Shown: one piece after another, positions 20,236 through 29,398 of the stretch
Layout: each line of letters opens with the position of its first letter
Numbering within the stretch: the first letter of the stretch is position 1
Assembly (NCBI RefSeq): GCF_900163565.1
Contig: NZ_FUHU01000009.1
Span: 1 to 64,000, forward strand
Reading direction: 5' to 3'
From: Agrococcus casei LMG 22410
GTDB taxonomy: Bacteria > Actinomycetota > Actinomycetes > Actinomycetales > Microbacteriaceae
Length of the DNA stretch: 64,000 nucleotides
The notes under the pieces: model-generated
Told to the model about the DNA's origin: nothing
What the model saw: only the letters and a program-made list of their open reading frames with translations
Database searches by the model: none
Program-made: the position numbers and the translations under genes

Positions 20236-20594
20236 TACTTCGTCAGCTCTGCGTACTCGTCAGCTGAGAGCACCTCGGGCTGCTCGCTGAAACGGACCTT
20301 GACGAGCCAGCCTGCGCCGGTCGGATCGGAGTTGACGAGTGTGGGGTCGTCTGCGACCGCGTCATTGACCTCGACGACCGTGCCCGCTGCAGGTGCGAAG
20401 AGCTCGCCGACCGACTTGGTCGACTCGATCTCGCCCAGGCTCTCGCCTGCGGTGAACTCCTGGTCGACCTCGGGAAGGTCGACGTAGACGACGTCGCCCA
20501 GCGAGTTCTGCGCGAAGTCGGTGATGCCGACCGTGGCGATGTCGCCCTCAGCGCGGATCCACTCGTGGTCCTTGGTGTACTGCATTTCAGTCAT
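20235..20594 (-). CDS. gcvH: Glycine cleavage system H protein
   Basis: A 119-residue lipoyl carrier. The lipoylation lysine is Lys60 in the segment [15 protein letters not shown], and the N-terminal [20 protein letters not shown] is the usual opening of GcvH. It shuttles the aminomethyl intermediate between GcvP and GcvT. It starts three bases after gcvT; an alternative ATG lies three codons in. Length is normal (about 125). Confidence 0.97.
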
Positions 20595-20597
20595 GGT

Positions 20598-21692
20598 TCA
20601 AGCCTCTCGCTTGTAGAACGGAAGAGAAGTGATGGTTGCGGGGATGCGCTTGCCGCGCACGTCGATCGAGAGCTCGCTGGAGTCGCGAGCAGCGGGGTGC
20701 ACGTAGGCCATGGCAATCGGCACGCCGAGGGTGGGCGACAGCGCACCCGAAGTGACGACGCCGACCTCCTGATCGCCGTCGAATACGGGGTATCCGGAGC
20801 GACCCGCTCGTCGGCCCTCAGCCGTCAACGCGACCAGCACCGGCGCATCCGCCGACGCTCCCTGCTCGACAGCCTTGCGACCGATGAAGTCCTCGTCCTT
20901 GGTGAGGGCGACGACCTTGCCGAGCCCTGCCTGCTCGGGCAGCCAGTCGAGGCCCAGCTCGTTGCCGTAGAGCGGCATGCCGGCCTCGAGGCGAAGCGTG
21001 TCGCGTGCCGCGAGGCCGCACAGCTGCAGGCCCTTGCTCTCGCCGACGCGAGCTAGAGTCTCCCAGAGCGACACAGCGGCGTGGTTCGGCACATACAGCT
21101 CGAAACCGTCTTCGCCGGTGTAGCCCGTGCGGGCGATGAGCATGTCCTCGCCCTCGAAGATGCCCTCCATGGCGCGGTAGTACTTGAGCCCGTCGAGCGG
21201 CTCGGACTCGATGCCGGCTGCGGACACGATCTCAGCGGATGCGGGGCCCTGCACCGCGATCAGTGCGGTCTCAGAGGACTCGTCGGCCACTGTGGCGTCG
21301 AATCCGGCGACGCGCTGCTGCAGCTGCTCAAGCACGGTCGCGCAGTTCGAGGCGTTGGCCACCACGAGATAGTTCGTGTCGCCGAGTCGATACACGATCA
21401 CGTCGTCGAGGATGCCGCCGTTCTCGGCCAGCAGCAGCGTGTACTTGGCCTGCCCGAGCTTCATCGTCGACAGGCGGCCTGCGAAGGCCATGTCGAGGAA
21501 GGCGCCGGCCTCGGCACCCTGCACGCGGATCTCGCCCATGTGCGAGAGGTCGAACATGCCCGCGGCCGTTCGAACAGCCTGGTGCTCTGCCAGTTCGGAT
21601 GTGTACTTCACCGGCATCTGCCAGCCTGCGAAGTCGGTGAAGAGCGCCCCAGCGCTCTCATGCACTTGCGCCAAAGGCGTCATTGCTGTCAC
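20598..21692 (-). CDS. gcvT: Aminomethyltransferase, glycine cleavage T protein
   Basis: A 364-residue folate-binding enzyme that releases ammonia from the aminomethyl-H protein and forms methylenetetrahydrofolate. AGMFDLSHMGEI near residue 43 is the folate-binding motif, and ARTGYTGEDGFELYVPN the second conserved block; ARDTLRLEAGMPLYGNEL is near residue 229. The GTG start at 21692 has AGGAG six bases upstream. It is the first gene of the operon, directly under the glycine riboswitch. Confidence 0.96.
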   Translation of the reverse strand: MTAMTPLAQVHESAGALFTDFAGWQMPVKYTSELAEHQAVRTAAGMFDLSHMGEIRVQGAEAGAFLDMAFAGRLSTMKLGQAKYTLLLAENGGILDDVIVYRLGDTNYLVVANASNCATVLEQLQQRVAGFDATVADESSETALIAVQGPASAEIVSAAGIESEPLDGLKYYRAMEGIFEGEDMLIARTGYTGEDGFELYVPNHAAVSLWETLARVGESKGLQLCGLAARDTLRLEAGMPLYGNELGLDWLPEQAGLGKVVALTKDEDFIGRKAVEQGASADAPVLVALTAEGRRAGRSGYPVFDGDQEVGVVTSGALSPTLGVPIAMAYVHPAARDSSELSIDVRGKRIPATITSLPFYKREA

Positions 21693-21729
21693 AAGGTCTC
21701 CTAGTTTCGGATTCCCCCTCAGTCGCGCA

Positions 21730-21825
21730 CCGTGCGCTCCAAAGCGGCCTGCCGACTGCGGTCCTGTGACCTGAGAGGTTAGCGGGGAGCTTGCTCCTTC
21801 GGTGCCATATGGCTCTTCCGCGTCG
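21730..21825 (-). promoter_or_regulatory. Glycine riboswitch (single aptamer)
   Basis: On the minus strand, GCACCGAAGGAGCAAGCTCC, the following CGCTAACCTCTCAGG and then CACAGGACCG match the glycine riboswitch aptamer core. The leader continues for about 40 bases to the gcvT GTG. Only one aptamer is evident. Glycine binding is expected to turn on the cleavage operon. The segment between 21692 and 21735 contains the paired strings CAGTCG / CGACTG, a possible expression platform. Confidence 0.85.
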
Positions 21826-21858
21826 GCTGCAACGGCCTGTTGTGAAGTTGCTCGTACA

Positions 21859-21864
21859 ACTATA
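21859..21864 (-). promoter_or_regulatory. Possible -10 box of the gcv operon
   Basis: TATAGT overlaps the stop codon of mrpG and sits about 35 bases before the riboswitch aptamer. The -35 is poor. Confidence 0.45.
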
Positions 21865-22222
21865 ACCCGCGCTGGTCGCTTTCTTCGGTCTCGGCGAGTC
21901 CGTCATCGACCAGCTGCAGGTCTTCGCGGTACTGCTTCGTGCGATACGCGCTGCGGGCCATCATCTGCGATGCGGTCGTCGCCGTCACCAGCTGCATGCC
22001 GGCCACCAGCGTCAGCATCATCCATGCTCCGTTGTCGCGCAGGATGAGGCCCAGCCCGATGCACACGACGACGATTCCGAATGACTGCGGCTTCGCGGCC
22101 GCGTGAAGCCGGTTGAGCGCATCCGGCAGCCTGATCAGGCCGATCGCAGCGACCAGGCCGAAGGCCGCGCCGAGGGCGATGAGGACTCCCCCGGCGATGT
22201 TCATCCAGGTCTCTGGTGTCAT
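21860..22222 (-). CDS. mrpG: Mrp-type Na+/H+ antiporter subunit G
   Basis: A 120-residue subunit with three membrane helices, including the GLIRLPDALNRLHAAAKPQ segment that is the hallmark of MnhG/MrpG. It is needed for complex assembly rather than ion path. The start ATG overlaps the mrpF stop by four bases. The C-terminal tail is acidic and variable. The TAG stop overlaps the putative gcv -10 box. Confidence 0.93.
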   Translation of the reverse strand: MTPETWMNIAGGVLIALGAAFGLVAAIGLIRLPDALNRLHAAAKPQSFGIVVVCIGLGLILRDNGAWMMLTLVAGMQLVTATTASQMMARSAYRTKQYREDLQLVDDGLAETEESDQRGL

Positions 22223-22599
22223 GGTCGTTCGGCCTCCCCTTCGGTGCCCTTCGCTCGTCTGCGCTTGCCTCTGACGACCGGAATCGGGCCCGTCTGCTCG
22301 ACTGCCCCCGGGTACAGGTCGCGGCGTTCGCGACCGACCTGGTCGTTGCGGATCGAGACGAACCTGCTGACGGCGACCGTTCCTGAGAACGAGAGCATCG
22401 ACGTGATGATCATCACCGGAATCGTGTAGCCGTGACGATTGATCGCCGCCTCGATGGCGAGTGCCACGACCAGCAGCGACAGCATGACATCGGTGGCGAT
22501 GATGCGGTCGACGGCGCCGGGCCCCTTCACGAGGCGGATGAGCCCCAGCACGAGTGCTGCGACGAGCAGCACGCCGGCCACTGTGAGCGCGATGATCAT
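22219..22599 (-). CDS. mrpF: Mrp-type Na+/H+ antiporter subunit F
   Basis: A 126-residue subunit. RLVKGPGAVDRIIATDVM near residue 23 is the MnhF/MrpF signature, flanked by three membrane helices. The C-terminal 35 residues are a basic, variable tail longer than in typical MrpF (about 90-100 residues). ATGA overlaps join it to mrpE and mrpG. Confidence 0.93.
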   Translation of the reverse strand: MIIALTVAGVLLVAALVLGLIRLVKGPGAVDRIIATDVMLSLLVVALAIEAAINRHGYTIPVMIITSMLSFSGTVAVSRFVSIRNDQVGRERRDLYPGAVEQTGPIPVVRGKRRRAKGTEGEAERP

Positions 22600-23174
22600 G
22601 CTGTCTCCTCCTTGCCGGTGCGTCGTTGTCGGGACTCCTGGCGGATCGCTGCGACTTCCTCGGGTGTGCCGAAGGCGCGCAGCACCAATGCCTCCTGCTT
22701 GTGGACGCCTTCGATCCAGTGCTCGAGCGAGGCTTCGTCCTGGGTGTCGAACACGTGCACGAGCAGCCGGCCGCCATACACCTCGAGCACAACTGATCCG
22801 GGCACGAGCGTGACCAGCACCGCGGTCAGGGTGGACGAGAATACGTCCTTGCTGCGCAGGTCGACGTTCACCACCGAGTTTCGGGTGCGGCGCCTGAACG
22901 CGAGCACCTGTGCTGCGACGACAAACGATGCTGTCGCGAGTCCCCACAGGGTCACCAGGATCATCCAGATCAGACGGAGGATGCGCATCCGCCCCATCTG
23001 CGGGATGACCGGCATCGGAAACAGCAGCTGCACGGCAACGGCCACGATGAGGCCGAACACCGCTGCGCCGACCGTGATCTCGCCGACGAGCATGATCCAG
23101 ACGACGACGAGGCCCAGTGTCATCAGCACTGAGAATCGAACGGACCTGCGCCGGCGAAGCTTCTGCTCTTTCAT
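22596..23174 (-). CDS. mrpE: Mrp-type Na+/H+ antiporter subunit E
   Basis: A 192-residue subunit with two N-terminal membrane segments followed by a cytoplasmic region containing VLVTLVPGSVVLEVYGG, similar to the MnhE signature. The start ATG overlaps mrpD by four bases. Length is slightly longer than the usual 160-170 because of a C-terminal extension. Confidence 0.9.
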   Translation of the reverse strand: MKEQKLRRRRSVRFSVLMTLGLVVVWIMLVGEITVGAAVFGLIVAVAVQLLFPMPVIPQMGRMRILRLIWMILVTLWGLATASFVVAAQVLAFRRRTRNSVVNVDLRSKDVFSSTLTAVLVTLVPGSVVLEVYGGRLLVHVFDTQDEASLEHWIEGVHKQEALVLRAFGTPEEVAAIRQESRQRRTGKEETA

Positions 23175-24694
23175 GGTGTCCCCAGCTTTCTGATCGACTC
23201 CTCGACGGCAGCGGCATATGCGCCAGCATCGATGTCGACCGCAGCGCGCTCGGTGAACTCGAAGATGGGCTCTGCGAACACCGTCATTGCGACCGTGACT
23301 GCAACGAGCACACCCGCTGTCAGAACCCATCCGAGCGGAAGCGTCTTGTTCGTGCGTTCGGTGCCCTCAGGAAGAGGACGCCAGAAGGCGGTGTGCCAGA
23401 TTCTGAGTATCGCCAGCAGTGTAAGCAGGCTTGTCACGATCGCACCGGCGATCACAGCCCATGAGACCCAGGTGCCGAGTTCGACACCCGCTTCGACGAG
23501 TGCGACTTTGCCGAGGAACCCGCTGAACGGCGGCACTCCTGCAAGGTTCATCGCAGGAATGAAGAACAGTGCGGCAAGCGTGGTGTTGGCCGCGAGTCCG
23601 CCGAGCTTGTCGAGCCTCGTGGAGCCTCCGGCTCGCTCGATGAGCGCAGCCACCAGGAAGAGCGTGGTCTGGATGAAGATGTGGTGCGCCGCATAGAAGA
23701 TCGCGCCGGAGAGCCCGGCCAGGTTGCCGACTGCGATGCCGAAGAGCATGTAGCCGATGTGGCTGATGAGCGTGAACGACAGCAGTCGTTTGATCTCGCT
23801 CTGAGTGATTGCTCCGAGAATGCCGATCACCATGGTCGCCAGCGACACCCAGAGCAGCGGGGTCGTGAGCGTCGAATCCGGAAAGAGCATGGTCTGCGTG
23901 CGAATGATCGCGTAGACGCCCACCTTGGTGAGCAGCCCCGCGAACACGGCGGTGACGGATGCGGGGGCCGTCGGGTAGGAGTCCGGAAGCCATGCAGAGA
24001 GGGGGAATATCGCAGCCTTGATTCCGAACACGACCAGGAGCATGAGCTGGATCACGAGCTGCATCCCCGGATCAAGACCCTGGAGCCGCTCAGCCAGTTG
24101 CGCGAAGTTGACGGTGCCCGTCGCGGCGTAGGTGATCGCCAGTGTGATCAGGAACAGCATGCTCGACAGCAGGCTGACCACGACATATGTCGATCCCGCG
24201 CGTACTCGCTCACGCGGGGCACCGAGCGTCAGCAGCACGTATGAGGCGAACAGCAGCATCTCGAAGCCGACGAAGAGGTTGAACAGGTCGCCAGCGAGGA
24301 ACGCGTTCGAGATTCCCGCCGCCAGAACCAAGTACGTGGGGTGGAAGATCGAGACCGGCGCCTTCTCGCTCGCCTCGTCCATGTCGCTTCGGGCAGAGAA
24401 TACAAGGACTGTGATCGTGACGACGGACGAGACCAGCAGCATCAGGGCCGAAAGACGATCTGCCACCAGCATGATGCCGAGACCCTCTGGCCAGGCTCCG
24501 ACCCAGAGCACCTGTGGTCCTTCGGTGTCCGCTGTCACGAGCAGGATGATCGCGACAATAAGCACGAGGCTGAGGCTCACCGACGAGACGACGCGCTGCA
24601 TGCGCGGGAATCGGCCGAGTGCCAGCGCGAAACCGGCACCGATGAGAGGAATCAGCACCGGCAGCGGAAGCAGCTGCGGGATGTCGACGTTCAC
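23171..24694 (-). CDS. mrpD: Mrp-type Na+/H+ antiporter subunit D
   Basis: A 507-residue subunit of the NuoN/NuoM-like proton-translocating family with about 14 helices. The core FGIKAAIFPLSAWLPDSYPT holds the conserved lysine and proline residues of the MnhD group, and GAPRERVRAGSTYVVVS precedes it. It is thought to conduct protons together with the MrpA-type subunit. The GTG start overlaps mrpC by four bases (GTGA). Confidence 0.95.
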   Translation of the reverse strand: MNVDIPQLLPLPVLIPLIGAGFALALGRFPRMQRVVSSVSLSLVLIVAIILLVTADTEGPQVLWVGAWPEGLGIMLVADRLSALMLLVSSVVTITVLVFSARSDMDEASEKAPVSIFHPTYLVLAAGISNAFLAGDLFNLFVGFEMLLFASYVLLTLGAPRERVRAGSTYVVVSLLSSMLFLITLAITYAATGTVNFAQLAERLQGLDPGMQLVIQLMLLVVFGIKAAIFPLSAWLPDSYPTAPASVTAVFAGLLTKVGVYAIIRTQTMLFPDSTLTTPLLWVSLATMVIGILGAITQSEIKRLLSFTLISHIGYMLFGIAVGNLAGLSGAIFYAAHHIFIQTTLFLVAALIERAGGSTRLDKLGGLAANTTLAALFFIPAMNLAGVPPFSGFLGKVALVEAGVELGTWVSWAVIAGAIVTSLLTLLAILRIWHTAFWRPLPEGTERTNKTLPLGWVLTAGVLVAVTVAMTVFAEPIFEFTERAAVDIDAGAYAAAVEESIRKLGTP

Positions 24695-25182
24695 TCGCCA
24701 CTCCCCTTCTGCTCTTTGGCCGCCGCTTTGGCTGCGGCCGCCTCGACTGCCGCCTCGTCGAGGTCTGTGTCGTGGTCGATGCCCGCTTCGGTCTCGTCGA
24801 ACGTTGCCGATGTGAGGTCGGCCTCGGCACGGCGTCGCACGATGGCGTCCTCGACGTCGTCTGCGACCTCGTCGTGGCCGTCAAGCTGGAACGACCGGTA
24901 CGACAGCGCGAGCAGGAAGATGTTGGTTGCGAGCGAGATGACGATTGCTGTCAGCACCATCGCCTGCGGCAGCGGATCAGTGATCGTGCTCGAATCGCTG
25001 CCGTCTGCGACGAAGGAGGCGCCTCCCGGGGTTCCGGCGGAGACCAGGAAGAGCATGCTGACGCCGTTGCTGAGCGAGAGCAGGCCAGCGAGGATGCGCA
25101 TCAGCGATCGCTCCATGAACAGGTAGACGCCTGCGGCGATGAGCACTGCGCCCGTTGCTGCGAGGGCAAGGCTTGCGGTCAT
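24691..25182 (-). CDS. mrpC: Mrp-type Na+/H+ antiporter subunit C
   Basis: A 163-residue NuoK-like subunit with three helices; residues 1-95 are the core (DPLPQAMVLTAIVISLATN is the family motif). The C-terminal 60 residues form an acidic and alanine-rich cytoplasmic tail, absent from short MrpC proteins. The start overlaps the end of the fused mrpA gene by four bases. Confidence 0.93.
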   Translation of the reverse strand: MTASLALAATGAVLIAAGVYLFMERSLMRILAGLLSLSNGVSMLFLVSAGTPGGASFVADGSDSSTITDPLPQAMVLTAIVISLATNIFLLALSYRSFQLDGHDEVADDVEDAIVRRRAEADLTSATFDETEAGIDHDTDLDEAAVEAAAAKAAAKEQKGSGE

Positions 25183-28091
25183 GACTGAGCCCCCCTGCTG
25201 CGAACCGGCACGGTTCGGTCGGAATGCGCGCTCGGGCGCGGCGTCTGGTCGTTGCGCCACTGCGTGTCGATGCCTGCGCCGAGCGAGCGGATGAAGTCGA
25301 GCACGGTGCCCAGCACCACCAGGAAGACGCCCACGTCGAAGAAGACGCTCGTGACGAAGTGGATCTCGCCCATGGCCAGGATCTCGATCGTGTAGTCGTA
25401 GGACTGACCGACGCTTCCGCCGAAGAACACGGGTCCGATCAGCGAGAGCGCGGCGAGGATGATGCCGCCTCCCAGCAGCTTTCCGGCGTCGATGGGCGCT
25501 GCCTCGGCCAGCTCGAGGGCTCCGGCCGCCAGGTACCTGACGCAGAGCGCGAGACCTGCCACGATGCCTGCGATGAATCCGCCGCCCGGATCGTTGTGGC
25601 CGGCGAACAGCAGGTAGATCGCGACGACCAGCATCACGGGGAACAGCAGCCGCGTCATCATCTCGAGCATCGGAGCACGGCCCTGCATGTCTGCCGTGGC
25701 CCCCGCGCGCAGCCATCCGGGGCCGACCTTGCTCGTGTCGGGCCTGCCTCGTCGGCCGCGCAGCGTTCCGACGGGGTCGACCACGCGGGTGCGAATGAAG
25801 ATGAGGCTTGCAACGCCCGTCGCTGCGGCCAGCAGCACCGAGATCTCACCGACGGTGTCCCAGGCGCGGATGTCGACCAAGGTGACGTTCACGATATTCC
25901 GCCCGAAGCCGAATGAGTACGCGAGCTCGTAGAAGCGGTCGCTGATCGACGCCTCGTTGCGGGAGTTCGCGGCGAACAGGGCACCCAGCCCAGCGACTGC
26001 TCCGACGCATGCTGCGAGGAGCGCACGCAGCCAGCGGACCCCGCGAAGCGGACGGTTCGTGAAGTACTTCGGCAGGTACCTGAGCACCAGCACGAGCAGC
26101 ACCAGCAGCACCGTTTCGGCGAGAATCTGCGTCAAGGCGAGGTCGGGTGCTCCGTGCAGCAGGAACATCATGGCTGTTCCGTAGCCGACGATGCCCATCA
26201 GGAGGAACGTCTTCAGGCGACCTCGGGTGTTGGCTGCGACGAGCGCACAGACGCTCACCGCGATTCCGACGACGAGCTGACCGACGCTGTCGGCGACGAC
26301 GAGCTTCGGAGCTCCGAGCGATGCGAAGGCCAGGCCCGCTCCTGCGAGCACAGTGACCGTGACCGCGATGGTTGAGACGTGCACCGGCAGCGAACCCGAC
26401 TGGGTGCGACCGGTCACCTCGACGGCGAGGCGGTCGAGCCCGCGCATCATGCCCGCGTAGGCGGCGGCAGCCGAGAATCGCGGCTCGACGGGAGCAGCCA
26501 TGGAGCGACCGAACAGGCGCCACACGATGAAGCCCCCGACGACGGCGATCGCGCTGCCGGCAAGAGCCGGCGTGAATCCGTGCCACAGCGCGAGGTAGCT
26601 TGCCTCTCCTGCGGGGGCAGATGCAGTGGCGCCTTCGAGGGCCGCAGTGATCGGCTTCCCGAAGAAGCCCGAGACGATGCCGAGCATCGCGAGCACCATG
26701 GGGAAGAGTGCGACCAGCTGCGGCCACATGCCGTGTCGAACGATGAACGGCTCGTCGCCGTCGAGGGCCTCGCGGAGACGGGAGTCGACGAAGAACGTGC
26801 CGATCAGGAAGCGCAGCGTGTAGGCGACGGTTCCCATCGATCCGACGACGATCCCCGCAAACGCGAGGACGCCGAGCCAGGTCGGCACGCCCGGAAGCGA
26901 AATGGCCTCCCATGCGGCTTCGAGCCCGGCCTCCTTGGCCGCGAATGCCATGGCCGGCGGCAGGCCGGCCATGGCGATGGCGGCGAGTGTGGCCGCGACC
27001 GCAAGCAACGGCCTGTCTTTGCGAAGGGTGCCGAGCTTCGTCAGCTGTCGTGTGCCGTACTGCCGGTCGATTGTTCCGACGACCATGAACAGCGAGGCCT
27101 TGAACATCGCGTGCGCCGCGAGCATCGCGAGGCCGCCCATCAGCGCCGTCTTGGTGCCGATGCCGACGATGGTCATGAGCAGGCCGAGCTGGCTGACGGT
27201 TCCGTGGGCCAGCAGCACCTTGATGTCTGTCTGCAGCAGCGCTCGGTATGCCCCGACGAGCATGGTCGCGACGCCGAGGACGATGAGCGTCGGCCGGAAG
27301 AGCGGGATGTCTGCGAATGCAGGCACGAGTGCGGCCGAGAGGTAGATGCCCGCCTTGACCATGGCCGCTGCGTGGAGGAACGCGCTGACGGGCGTCGGTG
27401 CCGCCATGGCACCGGGCAGCCAGAAGTGGAACGGGAAGATCGCCGACTTCGACAGGGCGCCCGCGAGCAGCAGCATGACCGCGACAGTGGTGATGGTGCT
27501 CTCGGGAGGCTGCGCCAGGATCTCGTGCAGCATGTATGTGCCGGCTTCTGAGCCGAGCATGACCGCACCGACCAGCATCGCGAGGCCGCCGGCGGTCGTG
27601 ACGATGAATGCCGTCTGGGCTGCAGACCTGTTCTTTCTGGAGTGGTGGTTCAAGCCGACGAGCAGGTAGCTGAACACGCTCGTGAGCTCCCAGCCGATGA
27701 CCAGCAGGATCACGTCGTCGGCCAGCACCAGCAGCAGCATCGACGCCGCGAACCCTGTCAGCAGACCGACCGTGCGCGACTTCAGCGTCTTCGACTCGAA
27801 GTACCAGACCGAGTAGGCCAGGATCATCGCGCCGACACCCGTCACGACGAGGGCGAGGAGCAGCTGCAGGGCGCCCATCCGGAATGCCAGCGTGATGCCG
27901 AGGGAGGGTATCCACTCGATCGACTCCTCCACGGCTTCGCCGGAGAGGATCGCGGGGGCCAGCGTCAGGAAGTAGACGAAGGCGACACCGCTGGCGATCG
28001 CAGGGATCAGGAACACCCACCGGCCCATGCGCGGTGACAGCGCGCTCGTCATCAGTGCAAGGAGAGCACTGGCTGCGAGCGTTGCGATCAC
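25179..28091 (-). CDS. mrpA: Mrp-type Na+/H+ antiporter subunit A, fused to B domain
   Basis: A 970-residue protein. Residues 1-about 640 are the NuoL-like MrpA part with about 15 helices, including KSAIFPFHFWLPGAMAAPTPVSAFLHAA. Residues 640-800 are the MrpA C-terminal domain (VGYGTAMMFLLHGAPDLALTQ split across a helix). Residues about 820-950 are the MrpB domain (FLLAGHN-type: YLLFAGHNDPGGGFIAG). Fusion of A and B is common in actinobacteria. The complex exchanges Na+ for H+ and supports pH or salt tolerance. GTG start with GAAAGG site; a 130-base leader contains a GGGG-TCTG-CCCC hairpin. Confidence 0.95.
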   Translation of the reverse strand: MIATLAASALLALMTSALSPRMGRWVFLIPAIASGVAFVYFLTLAPAILSGEAVEESIEWIPSLGITLAFRMGALQLLLALVVTGVGAMILAYSVWYFESKTLKSRTVGLLTGFAASMLLLVLADDVILLVIGWELTSVFSYLLVGLNHHSRKNRSAAQTAFIVTTAGGLAMLVGAVMLGSEAGTYMLHEILAQPPESTITTVAVMLLLAGALSKSAIFPFHFWLPGAMAAPTPVSAFLHAAAMVKAGIYLSAALVPAFADIPLFRPTLIVLGVATMLVGAYRALLQTDIKVLLAHGTVSQLGLLMTIVGIGTKTALMGGLAMLAAHAMFKASLFMVVGTIDRQYGTRQLTKLGTLRKDRPLLAVAATLAAIAMAGLPPAMAFAAKEAGLEAAWEAISLPGVPTWLGVLAFAGIVVGSMGTVAYTLRFLIGTFFVDSRLREALDGDEPFIVRHGMWPQLVALFPMVLAMLGIVSGFFGKPITAALEGATASAPAGEASYLALWHGFTPALAGSAIAVVGGFIVWRLFGRSMAAPVEPRFSAAAAYAGMMRGLDRLAVEVTGRTQSGSLPVHVSTIAVTVTVLAGAGLAFASLGAPKLVVADSVGQLVVGIAVSVCALVAANTRGRLKTFLLMGIVGYGTAMMFLLHGAPDLALTQILAETVLLVLLVLVLRYLPKYFTNRPLRGVRWLRALLAACVGAVAGLGALFAANSRNEASISDRFYELAYSFGFGRNIVNVTLVDIRAWDTVGEISVLLAAATGVASLIFIRTRVVDPVGTLRGRRGRPDTSKVGPGWLRAGATADMQGRAPMLEMMTRLLFPVMLVVAIYLLFAGHNDPGGGFIAGIVAGLALCVRYLAAGALELAEAAPIDAGKLLGGGIILAALSLIGPVFFGGSVGQSYDYTIEILAMGEIHFVTSVFFDVGVFLVVLGTVLDFIRSLGAGIDTQWRNDQTPRPSAHSDRTVPVRSRGAQS

Positions 28092-28171
28092 AAGGGCCTT
28101 TCTGAGCTGCGGACACGGCAGATTCGCCCAGATGCAAGCGAGGCATCCTGGAAATCGTTCAGGGGCAGACC

Positions 28172-28177
28172 CCAGTT
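28172..28177 (-). promoter_or_regulatory. Possible -10 box of the mrp operon
   Basis: TAAACT on the minus strand about 80 bases before the mrpA start, in the gap shared with sbcD. The leader beyond it forms a GGGG/CCCC hairpin. The -35 is not obvious. Confidence 0.3.
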
Positions 28178-28212
28178 TATCAGCCGCTCTGCCTCATGTC
28201 TGACGTGCCAGA

Positions 28213-28218
28213 TACGTT
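28213..28218 (+). promoter_or_regulatory. Leaderless -10 box before sbcD
   Basis: TACGTT ends seven bases before the ATG at 28226. The GGAGG between them is too close to the ATG to act as a ribosome site. Confidence 0.5.
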
Positions 28219-28225
28219 TGGAGGC

Positions 28226-29398
28226 ATGCGACTGATCCACACCTCCGACTGGCACGTCGGCCGAACATTTCACCGGCATCGCACGATCGAGCATCTCGAG
28301 TCGGTGCTGACGGGCCTGGCCGACCTCGTGCGCGAGCACGACGTCGATGCGGTGCTGGTCGCCGGCGATCTGTTCGACCTCTCGATGCCGGCAGCCGAGC
28401 ACTTCGACGTGCTCGACCGGGCCTTCTCGCGCATCCGCGACGCCGGTGCAGTGATCGTCGCGACCCCCGGCAATCACGACTCCGCTTCGAGGCTCGGGTT
28501 CCAGAGCACCTGGGCAGCCAAGGCCGGCGTTCACGTCATCGCGAAGTGGCCCAGCGAGCCGGTCGTGCTGCACGACGACCACGGGCCAGTGCATCTGTTC
28601 GGAGTCCCCTATCTCGAGCCGTCCGCCCTCCGGGTGCAGCATCCGCGGCTGGCCGAACAGGGGGTCGACGTCTCGACCGCCGACGGCGCCGTCTCGTGGG
28701 CGATGGGGCAGATCCGCGAGGCGCTCCACGACTCCCCGGCGCGCAGCGTCGTGCTGGCGCACTGCTTCGTCGGGCGCACGTCCACGGGTGACGAAGTCGT
28801 CGACGACGCCCCCAAAGACATCACCGTCGGAGGGCAGAGCCTCGTCTCTGCTTCACACTTCGACGGCATCGACTACACGGCTCTGGGCCACATCCACTCG
28901 CGCCAGCGCATCACCGAGAGCGTTCGCTATTCAGGGGCTCCCCTGTACTACTCGTTCAAGGAGTCCTCGCCGCACAGGGGCGTGTGGCTCGTCGACCTCG
29001 ACGACGCCGGTCTCGCCGACGTCACCTGGCTCGACCTGCCGATTCCGAGGCGCACCCGAACGATTCGCGGCGAACTCGAGTCGCTGCTCGCAGACGCATC
29101 CCTCGACGGAACAGAAGACGAGTGGATCCGGGCGATCCTGACCGATGCGCAACGGCCCGCAGACCCGATGAGCCGCCTCCAGAAGCGGTGGCCGAACTGC
29201 TCGACGCTGCAGTTCGAGCCTCCAGAGCACGAGCGCGAGTCGCGCACGTATCGCGAGCGGGTCGCCGGACGCCGCGACATCGACGTCGTGGCAGAGTTCG
29301 CGGGCGATGTGCGCGAGAACGAGCCGCTGACCGAACTCGAGCGCAGCATCGTCGAAGCCGCCTTGATCAGCGTCGCGGCCGAGGAGGCGGCACGATGA
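28226..29398 (+). CDS. sbcD: SbcD nuclease subunit
   Basis: A 390-residue metallophosphoesterase of the Mre11/SbcD family. The N-terminus MRLIHTSDWHVGRTFHRH, later GDLFD and GNHD supply the metal-binding Asp/His/Asn residues. It nicks and degrades hairpin or blocked DNA ends together with the SbcC ATPase. An ATG ten codons upstream is open, but the family start MRLIHTSDWH and the TACGTT box favour 28226. The stop overlaps the sbcC start (ATGA). Confidence 0.95.
   Translation: MRLIHTSDWHVGRTFHRHRTIEHLESVLTGLADLVREHDVDAVLVAGDLFDLSMPAAEHFDVLDRAFSRIRDAGAVIVATPGNHDSASRLGFQSTWAAKAGVHVIAKWPSEPVVLHDDHGPVHLFGVPYLEPSALRVQHPRLAEQGVDVSTADGAVSWAMGQIREALHDSPARSVVLAHCFVGRTSTGDEVVDDAPKDITVGGQSLVSASHFDGIDYTALGHIHSRQRITESVRYSGAPLYYSFKESSPHRGVWLVDLDDAGLADVTWLDLPIPRRTRTIRGELESLLADASLDGTEDEWIRAILTDAQRPADPMSRLQKRWPNCSTLQFEPPEHERESRTYRERVAGRRDIDVVAEFAGDVRENEPLTELERSIVEAALISVAAEEAAR

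Noticed and set aside
25846-28146. Very long minus-strand frame (766 residues) over mrpA
   Set aside because: It is an alternative frame on the same strand as mrpA; Arg-rich composition and no domains show that it is a shadow.
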